A stretch of 39,472 nt of DNA, from positions 1 to 39,472 of IMG/VR virus record IMGVR_UViG_3300023176_001489; one strand, given 5' to 3'. Positions 19,794 through 27,887 of the stretch are shown here, piece by piece. The DNA comes from a virus. Positions within the stretch are counted from its first letter, which is position 1, and each line of letters starts with the position of its first letter. The position numbers and the translations under genes are program-made. Under the pieces are notes generated by a model, which was not told where the DNA came from, searched no databases, and was given only the letters and a program-made list of their open reading frames with translations.

Positions 19794-19989
19794 TTTTTTC
19801 AGCCCATGCCTTTTCAAATTGTTCTTCATAAAGATATAATGGTGCGCCTGCGCAGCCATCATACCAAAGTCTTTTAAAATAGCCATCAGCACTTGCCAAC
19901 GCTGTTTTTTCTGTGCAATCCAAATGTCCCTTTACCATAAAGAAATATCTGTATGCTTCTTTAATTTCATCAGGTGTTGCTTTTTTCAT
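19774..19989 (-). CDS. Unknown small protein
   Basis: A 71-residue protein, MKKATPDEIKEAYRYFFMVK onward, with WYDGCAGAPLYLYEEQFEKAWAEK. It is predicted mostly helical and soluble. It overlaps the following gene by 20 nt. No recognised family; it lies among a run of short genes that are probably early. Confidence 0.68.
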   Translation of the reverse strand: MKKATPDEIKEAYRYFFMVKGHLDCTEKTALASADGYFKRLWYDGCAGAPLYLYEEQFEKAWAEKNGKQED

Positions 19990-20022
19990 AACTATATTTA
20001 CAGAATTAATAAGTTGTGAACG

Positions 20023-20220
20023 CTAACTTTTCTTTTTTCTGGTTGATTTTTTTACAGAATTTTCATGCCAATTTGATCTTTCTATGAGAGGATCAACGGC
20101 TACTTTAGTTTGACTATCGTTCCATTTAAATTGCTTTTTTACATCAGCATACAGTTTTTCTCTATCTGTATGCGCATCAAGTAAATTTAAAATAATCTTG
20201 TCAATCTGTATCCAGTTCAT
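20023..20220 (-). CDS. Unknown small basic protein
   Basis: A 65-residue protein from ATG 20218-20220 (MNWIQIDKIILNLLDAHTDR), with DVKKQFKWNDSQTKVAVDPLIERSNW and a very basic end (KKSTRKKKS). The start makes an ATGA overlap with the stop of the 50-residue membrane protein, which supports it over a longer frame starting at 20331. Function is unknown; the tail suggests nucleic-acid or ribosome contact. Confidence 0.7.
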   Translation of the reverse strand: MNWIQIDKIILNLLDAHTDREKLYADVKKQFKWNDSQTKVAVDPLIERSNWHENSVKKSTRKKKS

Positions 20221-20369
20221 TCTGCCTTCCAGATAGTCCAAGCACCATACGCAATCATACCATATGCGATAAGATTTACTGGTGCTACAATCATTGCGAT
20301 ACCTGACGCTACTAGAACGATACCGTCCCAAGTTGTTCTTTCTGTCATTCTTTTAGTAAACCAATTCAT
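20217..20369 (-). CDS. Small membrane protein, 50 residues
   Basis: A short gene translating to MNWFTKRMTERTTWDGIVLV and a further 30 residues ending AWTIWKAE. Residues about 16-47 form one long or two short hydrophobic helices (GIVLVASGIAMIVAPVNLIAYGMIAYGAWTI). A GGAG Shine-Dalgarno is 7 nt from the ATG. The start overlaps the CDF transporter stop and the stop overlaps the next start (ATGA), so it is embedded in a coupled string. It may assist the transporter; no family is recognised. Confidence 0.72.
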   Translation of the reverse strand: MNWFTKRMTERTTWDGIVLVASGIAMIVAPVNLIAYGMIAYGAWTIWKAE

Positions 20370-21289
20370 TTCTTTTCTCCTTCAAATTTACTATAAAATA
20401 ATACTTCGTCTGGACATTCGTTATGTTCTACTTGTATTGTAGTATGACCAATGCCATAATTTTCTATTAATAACTTTTTAGTATTGTAGATTGTTTTATC
20501 ACAATCTCCTTCATCAAGTATCTGAATATGCATTGTAGCAGCTACCTGACCACTAGCGAGTTCCCAGATATGAATATGATGTACGTTATTTACATCATCG
20601 ATGTTTTTCATTATATCATTAGTTATTTCAACTATATCTATGTTATCAGGTTTACCTGTCATTAATATTCTAACACAGTCTTTTAATAATTCCCAACCAC
20701 TTTTTAATATTAATGCTGCTAGTAGCACACTTATAATAGCATCAATATAATACCAATCTGTAAAATATATTACTACGCTGCCAATAATAGCTCCTATACT
20801 TCCTAATATATCAAGTAATATATGAAGTATAACTCCACGCATGTTTATATTTTCACCATCATGGTGATGATGTACAACTTTAAACAGCACTAGATTCACA
20901 ATCAATCCAATAATAGCAATAGGAAGCATTGTTATAGGGTCAACAACTTCTACATTGATTAACCTTTGAATGGATTCATATATGATATAATAAAATAATC
21001 CAAACCACATAAGAGCATTTAAAAATGCTGCTAATACTTCCGCTCTCATATAACCATATGAGTATGTATCGGTAGGTAATTTCCTACCTATCCAAAAACC
21101 AAATACTGCTATCAACATAGCAATAGCATCTGTTAATAGATGGAATGCATCACTTAATAGGGCAAGCGAATTACTGATGTATGCTCCTGCTAATTCCACA
21201 ACAACAAATGTCAAAAGAATTGCAATAGCAACCTTCATGGCAAATTCTTCTTTGCCTTTTTTTCTACTGTGATAATATTGATGTCTCAT
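20366..21289 (-). CDS. Cation diffusion facilitator (zinc/divalent metal efflux)
   Basis: A 307-residue CDF transporter, family length about 300, with six predicted membrane helices and a cytoplasmic C-terminal domain (about 215-300). The metal site is intact: Asp47/His50/Asp54 in SDAFHLLTD (helix 2) and His156/Asp160 in HILLD (helix 5). A His-rich loop (HHHHD at 140-144) lies between helices 4 and 5, as in ZitB/CzcD zinc exporters. CDF proteins exchange Zn2+ or similar ions for protons. It overlaps the epimerase stop by 4 nt upstream and the 50-residue gene downstream. A phage-carried metal exporter is unusual; it may adjust metal levels alongside YggX and ferredoxin. Confidence 0.92.
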   Translation of the reverse strand: MRHQYYHSRKKGKEEFAMKVAIAILLTFVVVELAGAYISNSLALLSDAFHLLTDAIAMLIAVFGFWIGRKLPTDTYSYGYMRAEVLAAFLNALMWFGLFYYIIYESIQRLINVEVVDPITMLPIAIIGLIVNLVLFKVVHHHHDGENINMRGVILHILLDILGSIGAIIGSVVIYFTDWYYIDAIISVLLAALILKSGWELLKDCVRILMTGKPDNIDIVEITNDIMKNIDDVNNVHHIHIWELASGQVAATMHIQILDEGDCDKTIYNTKKLLIENYGIGHTTIQVEHNECPDEVLFYSKFEGEKK

Positions 21290-22200
21290 TGATTATATTT
21301 TTTTGTATATAAACTTCTTATACCTTCTTCTATATTTATAGTAGGTTTCCAATTAAGAAGTTTTTTAATTTTATCTATGTCTGCTAATGTTTCGGGTGCG
21401 TAACCTTTTGGTTTGTCTTCATAAACGATTTCAAGTTCTGGGAAAAACTCTTTTAAAATATCTATAACTTCATTTACTGAAATATTAGACCCTGTGCCAA
21501 CGTTGAAAACTTCACTCTTTACTTTACTTTCCATGCTTGCTATACACGCTGCTGCTACATCACTTACATGAATATAATCACGCTTAAATGTACCGTCTCC
21601 ATGAACTGTAAGTGGTTTACCCTCTGATGCTAAACGATAAAATTTAGAAATCATAAGTCCCTTGTTATCATCGTCTGGTTGTTCGTCCCCGTATACTGTA
21701 AAGAAACGTAATATATTATAATTTAAATTAAACATATTTTTATATTGTTTACACAAATGTTCACCAAACAATTTAGTCATGGCATAATAATTTAGTGGGT
21801 CTGGTTTATGAAAAGGTTTATGCGGCGTTGGATTGTTACCATATATACTTGAACTACTACCGTATATAAACTTTCTTACTCCTACAGCACTTGCTGCTGT
21901 AAGAATATTCTTTGTTCCTGTTACATTGTCATCAAAATAGTCATCGGGATTAATAAAACTCTCTGGTATACGAGGCTTTGCTGCTAGATGAATTACATAG
22001 TCTTGTCCAGCACATGCTACCACACATTTAGCTGCGTTCTGTATATCACCTTGTATATACTTCACATTAGTAAAATCATCTGGTTTTTGTACTCTATCTA
22101 AAACAGTAACACTATATCCTTTTAAAGATAGTTGTTTTACTACTTCACGTCCAACAAAACCAGAACCACCAGTTACAAGAACTTTACCTTTTAAAAGCAT
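21286..22200 (-). CDS. NAD-dependent sugar-nucleotide epimerase (extended SDR)
   Basis: A 304-residue extended short-chain dehydrogenase. The Rossmann motif TGGSGFVG is at 10-17, the catalytic Ser lies in YGSSSSIYG (113-121) and the Tyr-x3-Lys pair in YAMTK (139-143). FFTVYGDEQPDDD and KRDYIHVSDVA are typical of UDP-glucose or UDP-glucuronate 4-epimerases. It interconverts nucleotide sugars, probably for glycosylation of phage DNA, virion or host surface sugars; a glycosyltransferase lies at 27888-28730. It is 12 nt downstream of yggX and overlaps the CDF gene by 4 nt. Confidence 0.9.
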   Translation of the reverse strand: MLLKGKVLVTGGSGFVGREVVKQLSLKGYSVTVLDRVQKPDDFTNVKYIQGDIQNAAKCVVACAGQDYVIHLAAKPRIPESFINPDDYFDDNVTGTKNILTAASAVGVRKFIYGSSSSIYGNNPTPHKPFHKPDPLNYYAMTKLFGEHLCKQYKNMFNLNYNILRFFTVYGDEQPDDDNKGLMISKFYRLASEGKPLTVHGDGTFKRDYIHVSDVAAACIASMESKVKSEVFNVGTGSNISVNEVIDILKEFFPELEIVYEDKPKGYAPETLADIDKIKKLLNWKPTINIEEGIRSLYTKKYNQ

Positions 22201-22211
22201 TTTGGTCTTTC

Positions 22212-22496
22212 TTAAATTAGTTTTGGAATATCAGGATCTGTAAAATCATCTGGCATTCCAATATCATCGTCTTCAAATAAAAATCTTTCACGTACTTCTG
22301 CTAGATATTCCCTAGCAGACTTGTCCATCATATTTAGTCTATTTTCATTTATGATCATTGTTTGAAAATTTAACCATTCACTCCACGCCTGCGCTGAAAT
22401 GTTTTCTAAAATTCTCACACCTTCTGTACCTGGAAATGGTTGTTTATCTAAAGCTGGCATATTTGATTTATATCGTTGACAAAAAACTTCTGACAT
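22212..22496 (-). CDS. yggX: YggX-type Fe(2+)-trafficking protein
   Basis: A 94-residue YggX homologue, family length about 90. The match is clear along its length: VFCQRY at the start (the Cys is the conserved redox Cys), PFPGTEGVRILENISAQAW, WLNFQTMIINENRLNMMD and the C-terminal REYLAEVRERFLFEDDDI. In enteric bacteria YggX protects Fe-S clusters from oxidative damage and is part of iron homeostasis. It has an AGGAG ribosome site and begins the yggX/epimerase/CDF run. With ferredoxin FdxA in the same genome it suggests care of Fe-S cofactors during infection. Confidence 0.88.
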   Translation of the reverse strand: MSEVFCQRYKSNMPALDKQPFPGTEGVRILENISAQAWSEWLNFQTMIINENRLNMMDKSAREYLAEVRERFLFEDDDIGMPDDFTDPDIPKLI

Positions 22497-22625
22497 TATT
22501 ATCTCCTATAAAACAATATAACATATTTAACAAAATATTACAAGCACTTTTTGCTATGCCAAGAGATATGACCCTATCACATACCGAGATTGATTAGACT
22601 CGAACGCCAAATGGTGCTATAACAC

Positions 22626-22633
22626 TATAAATA
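22626..22633 (+). promoter_or_regulatory. T4-type late promoter box (TATAAATA), plus strand
   Basis: CACTATAAATAATTG lies 33 nt upstream of the DUF1127 ATG; AAGGA serves as ribosome site. It is an exact consensus box on the plus strand, which is otherwise rarely used here. Confidence 0.65.
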
Positions 22634-22665
22634 ATTGTACACATATACACATAAGGAAAACAAAA

Positions 22666-22914
22666 ATGAAAACAATATACTTATATACAGTAGCTTTTTT
22701 CAAAAATGTTTCAAATACTTTAGACTATAATAGAAAAGTAAAAGAAACAATCAAAGAATTAAGCAAACTATCAAATAGAGAACTTAACGATATCGGTATC
22801 GCACGTGGTGATATCTATTATATTGCACACACTTCTTACAAAAAACCAGCAAAAGTTAAAGTTGAAAATAAAACTTTTGTATTTGAAAACGATAACTTAA
22901 AAGGATGGGTATAA
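22666..22914 (+). CDS. DUF1127 domain protein
   Basis: An 82-residue protein with the DUF1127 signature LSKLSNRELNDIGIARGDI (residues about 32-50), preceded by a helix YNRKVKETIKE and followed by a short basic and aromatic tail. In alphaproteobacteria, small DUF1127 proteins regulate phosphate and carbon metabolism and RNA turnover by protein or RNA contact. It is one of only a few plus-strand genes here, with its own late box and AAGGA ribosome site. The stop overlaps the next start (TAATG). A phage copy may imitate a host regulator. Confidence 0.85.
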   Translation: MKTIYLYTVAFFKNVSNTLDYNRKVKETIKELSKLSNRELNDIGIARGDIYYIAHTSYKKPAKVKVENKTFVFENDNLKGWV

Positions 22915-23093
22915 TGACTACATTAGTAATGAACACAATCGTAAATCCGTTTCGTGGGTTTGGTAAATCACTTTGGACATTCTGCGAAATAGTAGGATAC
23001 GCAAGAGCTGCATCAGAATTAGCACGCCAAGGTCTATATGAAGAATCAAAAGCATGTATGTTGCAAGTACAGTCGTTGCGTAATGGGAAGTAA
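22914..23093 (+). CDS. Small protein paired with DUF1127
   Basis: A 59-residue protein from ATG 22914-22916 (MTTLVMNTIVNPFRGFGKSL), then WTFCEIVGYARAASELARQGLYEESKACML. The R-A-A-x-E-L-A-R-Q-G-x-Y-E-E-A/S-K segment is like that found in small alphaproteobacterial proteins linked to DUF1127 genes; I am not certain of a family name. AAGGA lies upstream, and TAATG overlap couples it to the DUF1127 gene. It ends 12 nt before the convergent spoVR gene. Confidence 0.72.
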   Translation: MTTLVMNTIVNPFRGFGKSLWTFCEIVGYARAASELARQGLYEESKACMLQVQSLRNGK

Positions 23094-23105
23094 GAAAGCT
23101 ATAAT

Positions 23106-24614
23106 TTAACCTTGATAGCCTTCTTTGCGTTTACATTCGTATACGTCTATATTAGTATCTAAGTAACTACTGTATAGCTTAACGTCATATCCCCATAATT
23201 TTTGAACATGTATTAATACTTGTTCAGCATTCTTTTTGTCTAACCTCTTACCATTAAACGAGTAATGGGTCAAAGTAAGTTCACGGCTTTCTGTGATATC
23301 CGCTTCTGTTACTTGAATATCAGGAATCATTGCCGCTGTCACGTATTGTTGCGATAGTGCCTTACGCACACGCTTATATCCACGTTCATTATGAATACTG
23401 GTTACTTGATAATTGTCATTCTTTTCTTCATCATGTAGAACAAATAGTTTCCAATCACGAATAACTTTAGGTCCTAAAAACTGTAGAATAGCAGACTCGT
23501 CACGGTAGTTCGCAACGATATCTTTAATCACATCACGCCAGTTTTGACCTACTATATCTGGAAACCACTCTTCGTCTTCTTTATCTGGTTCTTCACATAT
23601 ACGCTGTACATCTTTAAGGATAGCAAAGCCCAGTGCGTATGGATTGAACCCTGAATAGTGTTGTGAATTGAAATTCGGTTGATATAACACAGCACTATGA
23701 AGTTGAAAAAACTCTAACATTGCACCATCATCTACTTTACCCTGATTATATAATTCATTAAAAATATAGTGATGTGTAAATGAAGCAAAACCTTCGTTCA
23801 TAACTTTTGTTTGATATTGTGGATAGAAATACTGCGCAATACGTCTTACGATACGACATATTTCACGTTGCCATGGTTGTAATACTGGAGAATGCTTTTC
23901 TAAGAAGTATAACAAGTTTTCTTCTGGTTCTGAAGGCCATATGTATTTTTTATCTTCTCCATCTGTCTTTGTTTTCGGTAATGTTTTCCAAAGTTCATTA
24001 ACTTGTGATTGCAAATATTCACTTCTGGCACGTTGTTTTTCTGCTTCACGTTTAGCATTCAACTTTGGCGGACGTTTATATTTGTTGATGCTCTGATACT
24101 GAATAGCATGACACGCATCAAGGGTCTCTTCTACAATCTCAACGCCGTATCTTTCTTCACAGCTTCTTATGTAATTTTTAGCGAATAGCAAATAATCTAC
24201 AATAGCGTCAGGAGATGTCCATTGCTTAAACAAATAATTATTTTTAAAGAAGTGATTATGACCAAACGCAGCATGTGCTATAACTAATGCTTGTGTAGTC
24301 ATAGAATTTTCTTCCATAAGATAGTTAATGCATGGATTACTATTAATAACAAGTTCATAAGCAAGTCCCATACGTCCAGCTGTATATTGATGCATGTTAC
24401 TAATAAAACTTTTACCAAAGCTCCAATGGTTATACATTAGTGGCATACCAACAGAACTGTATGCGTCTAACATTTGTTCTACTGTGATGATTTCAATTTG
24501 ATTAGGGAAACAATCAAGCCCCATGTCATTGACTGCGATTTCTTCACACGCATCCATTACAGAATACAGTTTGTCAAAATCCCAATGGGAGCCTGTATAG
24601 AGTAATTTACTCAT
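23106..24614 (-). CDS. spoVR: SpoVR/YcgB family protein
   Basis: A 502-residue SpoVR family protein of usual length (about 500). Characteristic stretches are PLMYNHWSFGKSF, the YELVINSNPCINYLMEEN segment, ALVIAHAAFGHNHFFKNNYLFK, and FASFTHHYIFNELYNQGKVDDG with HYSGFNPYALGFAILKDVQRI. The family is named for a Bacillus spore cortex protein; its biochemical role is unresolved. In many proteobacteria it forms a conserved cluster with yeaG (prkA) and yeaH, as here, linked to stationary-phase and nitrogen-starvation stress. Its start overlaps the yeaH stop by 4 nt. Confidence 0.93.
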   Translation of the reverse strand: MSKLLYTGSHWDFDKLYSVMDACEEIAVNDMGLDCFPNQIEIITVEQMLDAYSSVGMPLMYNHWSFGKSFISNMHQYTAGRMGLAYELVINSNPCINYLMEENSMTTQALVIAHAAFGHNHFFKNNYLFKQWTSPDAIVDYLLFAKNYIRSCEERYGVEIVEETLDACHAIQYQSINKYKRPPKLNAKREAEKQRARSEYLQSQVNELWKTLPKTKTDGEDKKYIWPSEPEENLLYFLEKHSPVLQPWQREICRIVRRIAQYFYPQYQTKVMNEGFASFTHHYIFNELYNQGKVDDGAMLEFFQLHSAVLYQPNFNSQHYSGFNPYALGFAILKDVQRICEEPDKEDEEWFPDIVGQNWRDVIKDIVANYRDESAILQFLGPKVIRDWKLFVLHDEEKNDNYQVTSIHNERGYKRVRKALSQQYVTAAMIPDIQVTEADITESRELTLTHYSFNGKRLDKKNAEQVLIHVQKLWGYDVKLYSSYLDTNIDVYECKRKEGYQG

Positions 24615-25900
24615 TGTTCTTCCCTCTTTTTAAATATTTCCCTGAACACTGGATATACATCATTACGATTTACTAATTGTTTAGCTATTAAATTATTATT
24701 ATCTTTTTCTAATTCTTCATATTCTGAAATAAGATTACCTACTGCGGTATAGTATCCACCCATCCCAACACCTCGAGGTTCACCAACTTGGATATATGAA
24801 AAGAATTGTGTGACTGGTAATATATGTTTTCTAAGAATATCTTTAAGAACTGTATTATCGCTAGACCAATTATCGCCGTCACTTGCTTGTGCGAAGTATA
24901 TATTCCATTCGCTAGGAGAATATCTTTCATTAATTATTTCTTTTGCTAATTCAAACGCACTACTAACAATAGTACCACCATTATCTTTACCAGAGAAAAA
25001 TTCTTCTTCGTCTACTTCGTTTGCTTTTGTATGGTGTCTAATGAATACACACTTTACTGTTTTGTACTTACGGGATACAAACAAATTAAGAAGCATAAAG
25101 AAACGCTTTGCTAAGTCTTTATGAAACTCTGTCATACTAGCAGAGACATCCATTACAAAGAATATAACAGCCTGTGAACTAGGTTTAGGTATTTTAGTAA
25201 AGTTATTGTATCTTAAATCTACAGGATCAATAAAAGAAATTGCTCTTGCTCTAATTCTTAATACACGTATTTCTTCTTCTAGTTCAAGCCTACGTTTTTC
25301 ATTTTTACAGTTTTCTAATTCTTCTTCAAGTTCACGTATCTTTTTCAGTTTAGGCTTTTGTAATGCAATACGTCTACCTATACTATTTACCATTGATTTT
25401 TCTAGATTGAGTTGAGCAGGGTTACCTTCATTTGTATACCCAGAACGTGCTATTTCCCATTTCTTTACTACACGATTTTCTTTTGGTATCATGTGTGGCA
25501 GTTCTAAATCTTCAAACAAAATGTTTACAAATTCATCATTGCTTAACGCAAAAGAAAAATCATCTTCTCCTTCACCATCAGGAGAACCTTCGTGTCCGAC
25601 TCCACCACCACCGCCTTTTGGTTTTTCAAGTAGATCACCTTCAGTATATTCTTCATTTCCTGGAAGTACAATATCACGTGAACCACTCTGAGGATCATGT
25701 CCAAACTGTGGTTCATTTATACCTTTACGTTGTATCGTAACGCCATGTTCATCGCCTGATCCTGATATTTTTCTTTTACCAAGACTATCGTATACACTTT
25801 TGCGTATTTGTTCTTTGTTTCTTTTCAGAAACTTTTGACGATTGTTTGAACTTTTACCGCCTGGATTTTTGCGTCTATCAATAATAGTATTGTTAGGCAT
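24611..25900 (-). CDS. yeaH: YeaH-type DUF444 protein with VWA domain
   Basis: A 429-residue DUF444 (UPF0229) protein, close to the bacterial length. The N-terminus is basic (IDRRKNPGGKSSNNRQKF), followed by a disordered Gly-rich linker (KPKGGGGGVGHEG). The C-terminal von Willebrand-like domain begins VIFFVMDVSASMTEFHKDLAKRFF with the metal-binding D-x-S-x-S. It is thought to partner the PrkA kinase and SpoVR. It lies 11 nt after prkA and overlaps spoVR by 4 nt, matching the bacterial gene order prkA-yeaH-spoVR. Confidence 0.92.
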   Translation of the reverse strand: MPNNTIIDRRKNPGGKSSNNRQKFLKRNKEQIRKSVYDSLGKRKISGSGDEHGVTIQRKGINEPQFGHDPQSGSRDIVLPGNEEYTEGDLLEKPKGGGGGVGHEGSPDGEGEDDFSFALSNDEFVNILFEDLELPHMIPKENRVVKKWEIARSGYTNEGNPAQLNLEKSMVNSIGRRIALQKPKLKKIRELEEELENCKNEKRRLELEEEIRVLRIRARAISFIDPVDLRYNNFTKIPKPSSQAVIFFVMDVSASMTEFHKDLAKRFFMLLNLFVSRKYKTVKCVFIRHHTKANEVDEEEFFSGKDNGGTIVSSAFELAKEIINERYSPSEWNIYFAQASDGDNWSSDNTVLKDILRKHILPVTQFFSYIQVGEPRGVGMGGYYTAVGNLISEYEELEKDNNNLIAKQLVNRNDVYPVFREIFKKREEQ

Positions 25901-25911
25901 GTTATCGTCCT

Positions 25912-27846
25912 CTAGTTAGACTTCTGGACACGCATATACCATTCTACTAATCGTTTCACTTGACGTTCTGTGTAACCCTTTTCAGTCATACGTGATACGA
26001 AATCATCATGCTTCTGCTGGTCGTCTTTTGACTTCTTACTACCGAATGAGATTACTGGTAGTAGTTCTTCTGTGCCAGCGAACATCTTATGTTCGATAAC
26101 TTCTTTCATTTTTTCGTATGCCGTCCAAGGAGGGTTGTTGCCTTCGTGCTTCGCTCTTGCTCTTAGAACCCAATTGACTACTTCGTTACGGAAGTCTTTA
26201 GGATTTGCGATACTTGCTGGCTTTTCAATCTTTTCTAGTTCTTCATTTAGAATATCTCTATCAAATAAATTTCCAGTGTCTGGGTCTTTGAAGTCAATTT
26301 TCTGTATCCAATGATCCGCATATTCTATATATCTATCAAATAAATTTTGTCCGTATTCTGAATAGCTTTCTAGGTATGCTTTTTGAATTTCATTACCTAC
26401 TTGTTCTGCATACTTTACTGCTAGATGATCCTTAATAAATCCAAGTAGCTTTTGTTCATGTTCTTCTGGGAACTGTTCACGTTTGATAGCTGTTTCTAGC
26501 ACATACATCAAATGCACTGGATCAGCAGCAACTTCATTTGGATCAAAGTTAAATGTTTGTGACAAAATCTTAAATGCGAAACGTGTTGACATACCTGACA
26601 TGCCTTCATCTACGCCGGCACTGTCTTTATATTCTTGCATTGACTTTGCTTTTGGATCTACATCATGTAGATTTTCACCATCGTAGATACGCATCTTTGC
26701 TGCTAGTGTTGAATTTTCATGCTCTTTCAAACGTGACAGAATTGAAAACTGTGCTAACATATCAAGTGTATGTGCTGCACATTTACTATCATCGAGACCT
26801 GATGATTTAAGCATCTTGTCATAGATTGCTGTTTCTTCTGATACACGTAGACAGTAAGGGACTTTAACGATGTAAACACGATCCAAGAACGCTTCGTTGT
26901 TCTTGTTGTTTCTGAATGCTTCCCATTCGCTTTCGTTGGAGTGTGCAACTACTACGCCGTTAAATGGGATTGCTGAGATGCCCTCAGTGCCCATATAGTT
27001 ACCTTCTTGTGTCGCTGTTAGCAGTGGGTGTAGAACTTTGATAGGAGCTTTAAACATCTCCACGAATTCCATCATACCCTGGTTACCACGACATAGACCG
27101 CCACTAAACGCATATGAGTCTGGGTCATTCTGTGAGAAGTATTCTAGTTTACGAATATCTGTCTTACCAACTAGTGACGAAATATCTTGGTTGTTATCAT
27201 CGCCAGGTTCTGTCTTCATAATACCGATTTGTTTTAGTTTTGAAGGATACATTTTTACAACAGAAAACTTACTAAGGTCTCCTTCAAATTCTTCTAATCT
27301 TTTAACTGCCCATGGAGAAAGTAGACCAGACAAGTAACGAGAAGGTACACCATATTTTTCTTCAAAGTCACTTCCGAAATCTTGTGGATTAAATAATCCA
27401 AGTGGTGTTTCAAACACTGGAGATATTTCATCACCTGCTTTTAGAACATAAATAGGATGCTTTTCCATAAGTTCTTTTAGTCGCTCTGCTAGTGATGATT
27501 TACCTCCACCTACTGGTCCTAATAGATAAAGAACTTGTTTCTTTTCCTCTAGTCCCTGTGATGAATGTCTGAAGTATGCTACTAATCTTTCAATTGCTTC
27601 TTCCATACCATAGAAATCCTTGAAAGCAGGATATACTTTAATTGTTCTGTTTAGAAAAATTCTACTAAGTCTAGGATCTGAACTTGTATCTACAACTTCC
27701 GGCTCACCGATTGCATCTAGCATTCTTTCTGCAGCGGTTGCGTATGCTAATTTATCTTCTTTACAAAGATCAAGATAGTCTGTCAGTGACATTTCATCTT
27801 CTTTTTTACTAGCATAAATTTTGTTAAACTTTTTTAAAACACTCAT
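25912..27846 (-). CDS. prkA: PrkA/YeaG serine protein kinase (AAA+ type)
   Basis: A 644-residue PrkA, essentially full length (about 640). The AAA+ N-terminal part holds Walker A GPVGGGKS (110-117), AERLKELMEKHPIYVLKAG and the conserved LSGLLSPWAVKRLEEFEGD. VVAHSNESEWEAFRNNKNNEAFLDRVYIVKVPY is the sensor region. The C-terminal kinase-like domain (about 430-640) ends GYTERQVKRLVEWYMRVQKSN. In Escherichia coli, YeaG acts in nitrogen-starvation survival; in Bacillus it affects sporulation. All three cluster members are intact here, so it appears to be a working system. The weak upstream region (27850-27887) shows TATATAAA but no clear -35. Confidence 0.94.
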   Translation of the reverse strand: MSVLKKFNKIYASKKEDEMSLTDYLDLCKEDKLAYATAAERMLDAIGEPEVVDTSSDPRLSRIFLNRTIKVYPAFKDFYGMEEAIERLVAYFRHSSQGLEEKKQVLYLLGPVGGGKSSLAERLKELMEKHPIYVLKAGDEISPVFETPLGLFNPQDFGSDFEEKYGVPSRYLSGLLSPWAVKRLEEFEGDLSKFSVVKMYPSKLKQIGIMKTEPGDDNNQDISSLVGKTDIRKLEYFSQNDPDSYAFSGGLCRGNQGMMEFVEMFKAPIKVLHPLLTATQEGNYMGTEGISAIPFNGVVVAHSNESEWEAFRNNKNNEAFLDRVYIVKVPYCLRVSEETAIYDKMLKSSGLDDSKCAAHTLDMLAQFSILSRLKEHENSTLAAKMRIYDGENLHDVDPKAKSMQEYKDSAGVDEGMSGMSTRFAFKILSQTFNFDPNEVAADPVHLMYVLETAIKREQFPEEHEQKLLGFIKDHLAVKYAEQVGNEIQKAYLESYSEYGQNLFDRYIEYADHWIQKIDFKDPDTGNLFDRDILNEELEKIEKPASIANPKDFRNEVVNWVLRARAKHEGNNPPWTAYEKMKEVIEHKMFAGTEELLPVISFGSKKSKDDQQKHDDFVSRMTEKGYTERQVKRLVEWYMRVQKSN

Positions 27847-27887
27847 TTTGCTCTAGTTCTCCGTCGTTTTTTATATACTATTACTTA

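Noticed and set aside
22560-22620. tRNA T-loop-like GCGTTCGAGTC on the minus strand
   Set aside because: No flanking stems can be built; the stretch is simply the short gap between divergent genes.
23106-27846. Bacterial chromosome fragment wrongly joined to a phage
   Set aside because: Base composition, gene packing and strand match the phage genes on both sides, with no break visible; only read mapping could exclude it fully.
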